In this document: in pieces, positions 63,542 through 64,000 of the stretch
Layout: every line of letters begins with the position of its first letter
Position numbering within the stretch: the stretch's first letter is position 1
Assembly (NCBI RefSeq): GCF_902148845.1
Contig: NC_043753.1
Coordinates: 7,057,750-7,121,749, forward strand
Direction: 5' to 3'
Source of the DNA: Salarias fasciatus
Lineage: Eukaryota; Chordata; Actinopteri; Blenniiformes; Blenniidae
Length of the DNA: 64,000 bases
The notes under the pieces: model-generated
What the model was told of the DNA's origin: nothing
Database searches by the model: none
What the model saw: only the letters and a program-made list of their open reading frames with translations
Program-made: the position numbers and the translations under genes

Positions 63542-64000
63542 TATGTCGTCTATTCCCCCCTGAAGACACAGCAGGCTGTCAGAGGCCTTCCATACACTTT
63601 CACTCTCGCGAACACATCATTCAGAGTTAATGATGTTAACGTTAATGTCTGTAAAGCTCTTTGGAAATTTTTTTCTTCCTCACACATTTAATTGTCAGGA
63701 TGTGCTAAATAAATTAGGTTAACTTATTGCACCTGCAACACACTGTCAATCACACATAGGTGGAGTAAAACTGCAACTGTAGAATCTGCTGAAGTTCAGT
63801 GTTTTTAAGAAGCCAAATAATAATCTGTCATGCAAACTGCTTCACAGGTGATACTGAAAATAAAGACCCCTTCCCCCAAAATTCAGGAAATTAATGACAA
63901 AAAAAAAAAAAAAAAAAAAAAACTCAGCTATAACCACTCAAACACTAAAATCAATTGACATTAAAACTATATGAACATCTTGAAGAAAGAGAANNNNNNN

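Overview
The window reads as teleost fish nuclear DNA. Small-exon genes with GT-AG introns encode proteins close to vertebrate orthologues. The sequence between them is AT-rich, full of (CA)n, (TA)n, (GA)n and (TCTA)n microsatellites, and littered with hAT-like and Tc1-like transposon remnants. Six protein genes can be placed: dcaf11 (-), thtpa (-), zfhx2 (+), pabpn1 (+), ngdn (-) and a C/EBP-family bZIP gene, probably cebp1 (+). From memory, DCAF11, THTPA, ZFHX2, NGDN, PABPN1 and CEBPE all lie in human 14q11.2, so this looks like the fish counterpart of that block.

Layout. 0.3-9 kb: dcaf11, 14 coding exons, complete. 9-20 kb: gene-poor, with a 1.3-kb TIR transposon inside dcaf11, hAT-like copies, a THAP-domain fragment and a non-repetitive block near 16.2-16.6 kb. 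20.3-21.2 kb: thtpa, three coding exons, divergent from zfhx2 across a GA-repeat-rich spacer. 23.2-36.3 kb: zfhx2 with a long 3'UTR. 38.9-50.1 kb: pabpn1, seven exons, with a 3.3-kb last intron and a C/T-rich 3'UTR. 50.7-51.5 kb: Tc1-like remnant. 52.0-55.3 kb: ngdn, ten exons. 55.6-57.9 kb: the C/EBP gene, head-to-head with ngdn. 58-64 kb: no gene recognised, hAT and other repeats, ending in Ns.

Two points stand out. The zfhx2 gene here encodes only the part from the middle zinc fingers onward (about 1,620 codons), starting from a tiny ATG-CAG exon; the zinc-finger-rich N-terminal part of vertebrate ZFHX proteins is not in the window. Also, zfhx2 (six), pabpn1 exon 1 (two) and the C/EBP gene (one) carry apparent single-base reading-frame slips, while dcaf11, thtpa and ngdn are clean. 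Because pabpn1 is an essential, highly conserved gene, base-level assembly errors are the likeliest cause.

Functionally the block mixes unrelated roles: ubiquitin ligase substrate receptor (dcaf11), thiamine triphosphate hydrolysis (thtpa), transcription factors (zfhx2, C/EBP), nuclear poly(A) binding (pabpn1) and ribosome biogenesis or translation control (ngdn). No operon-like or novel multi-gene system was found.
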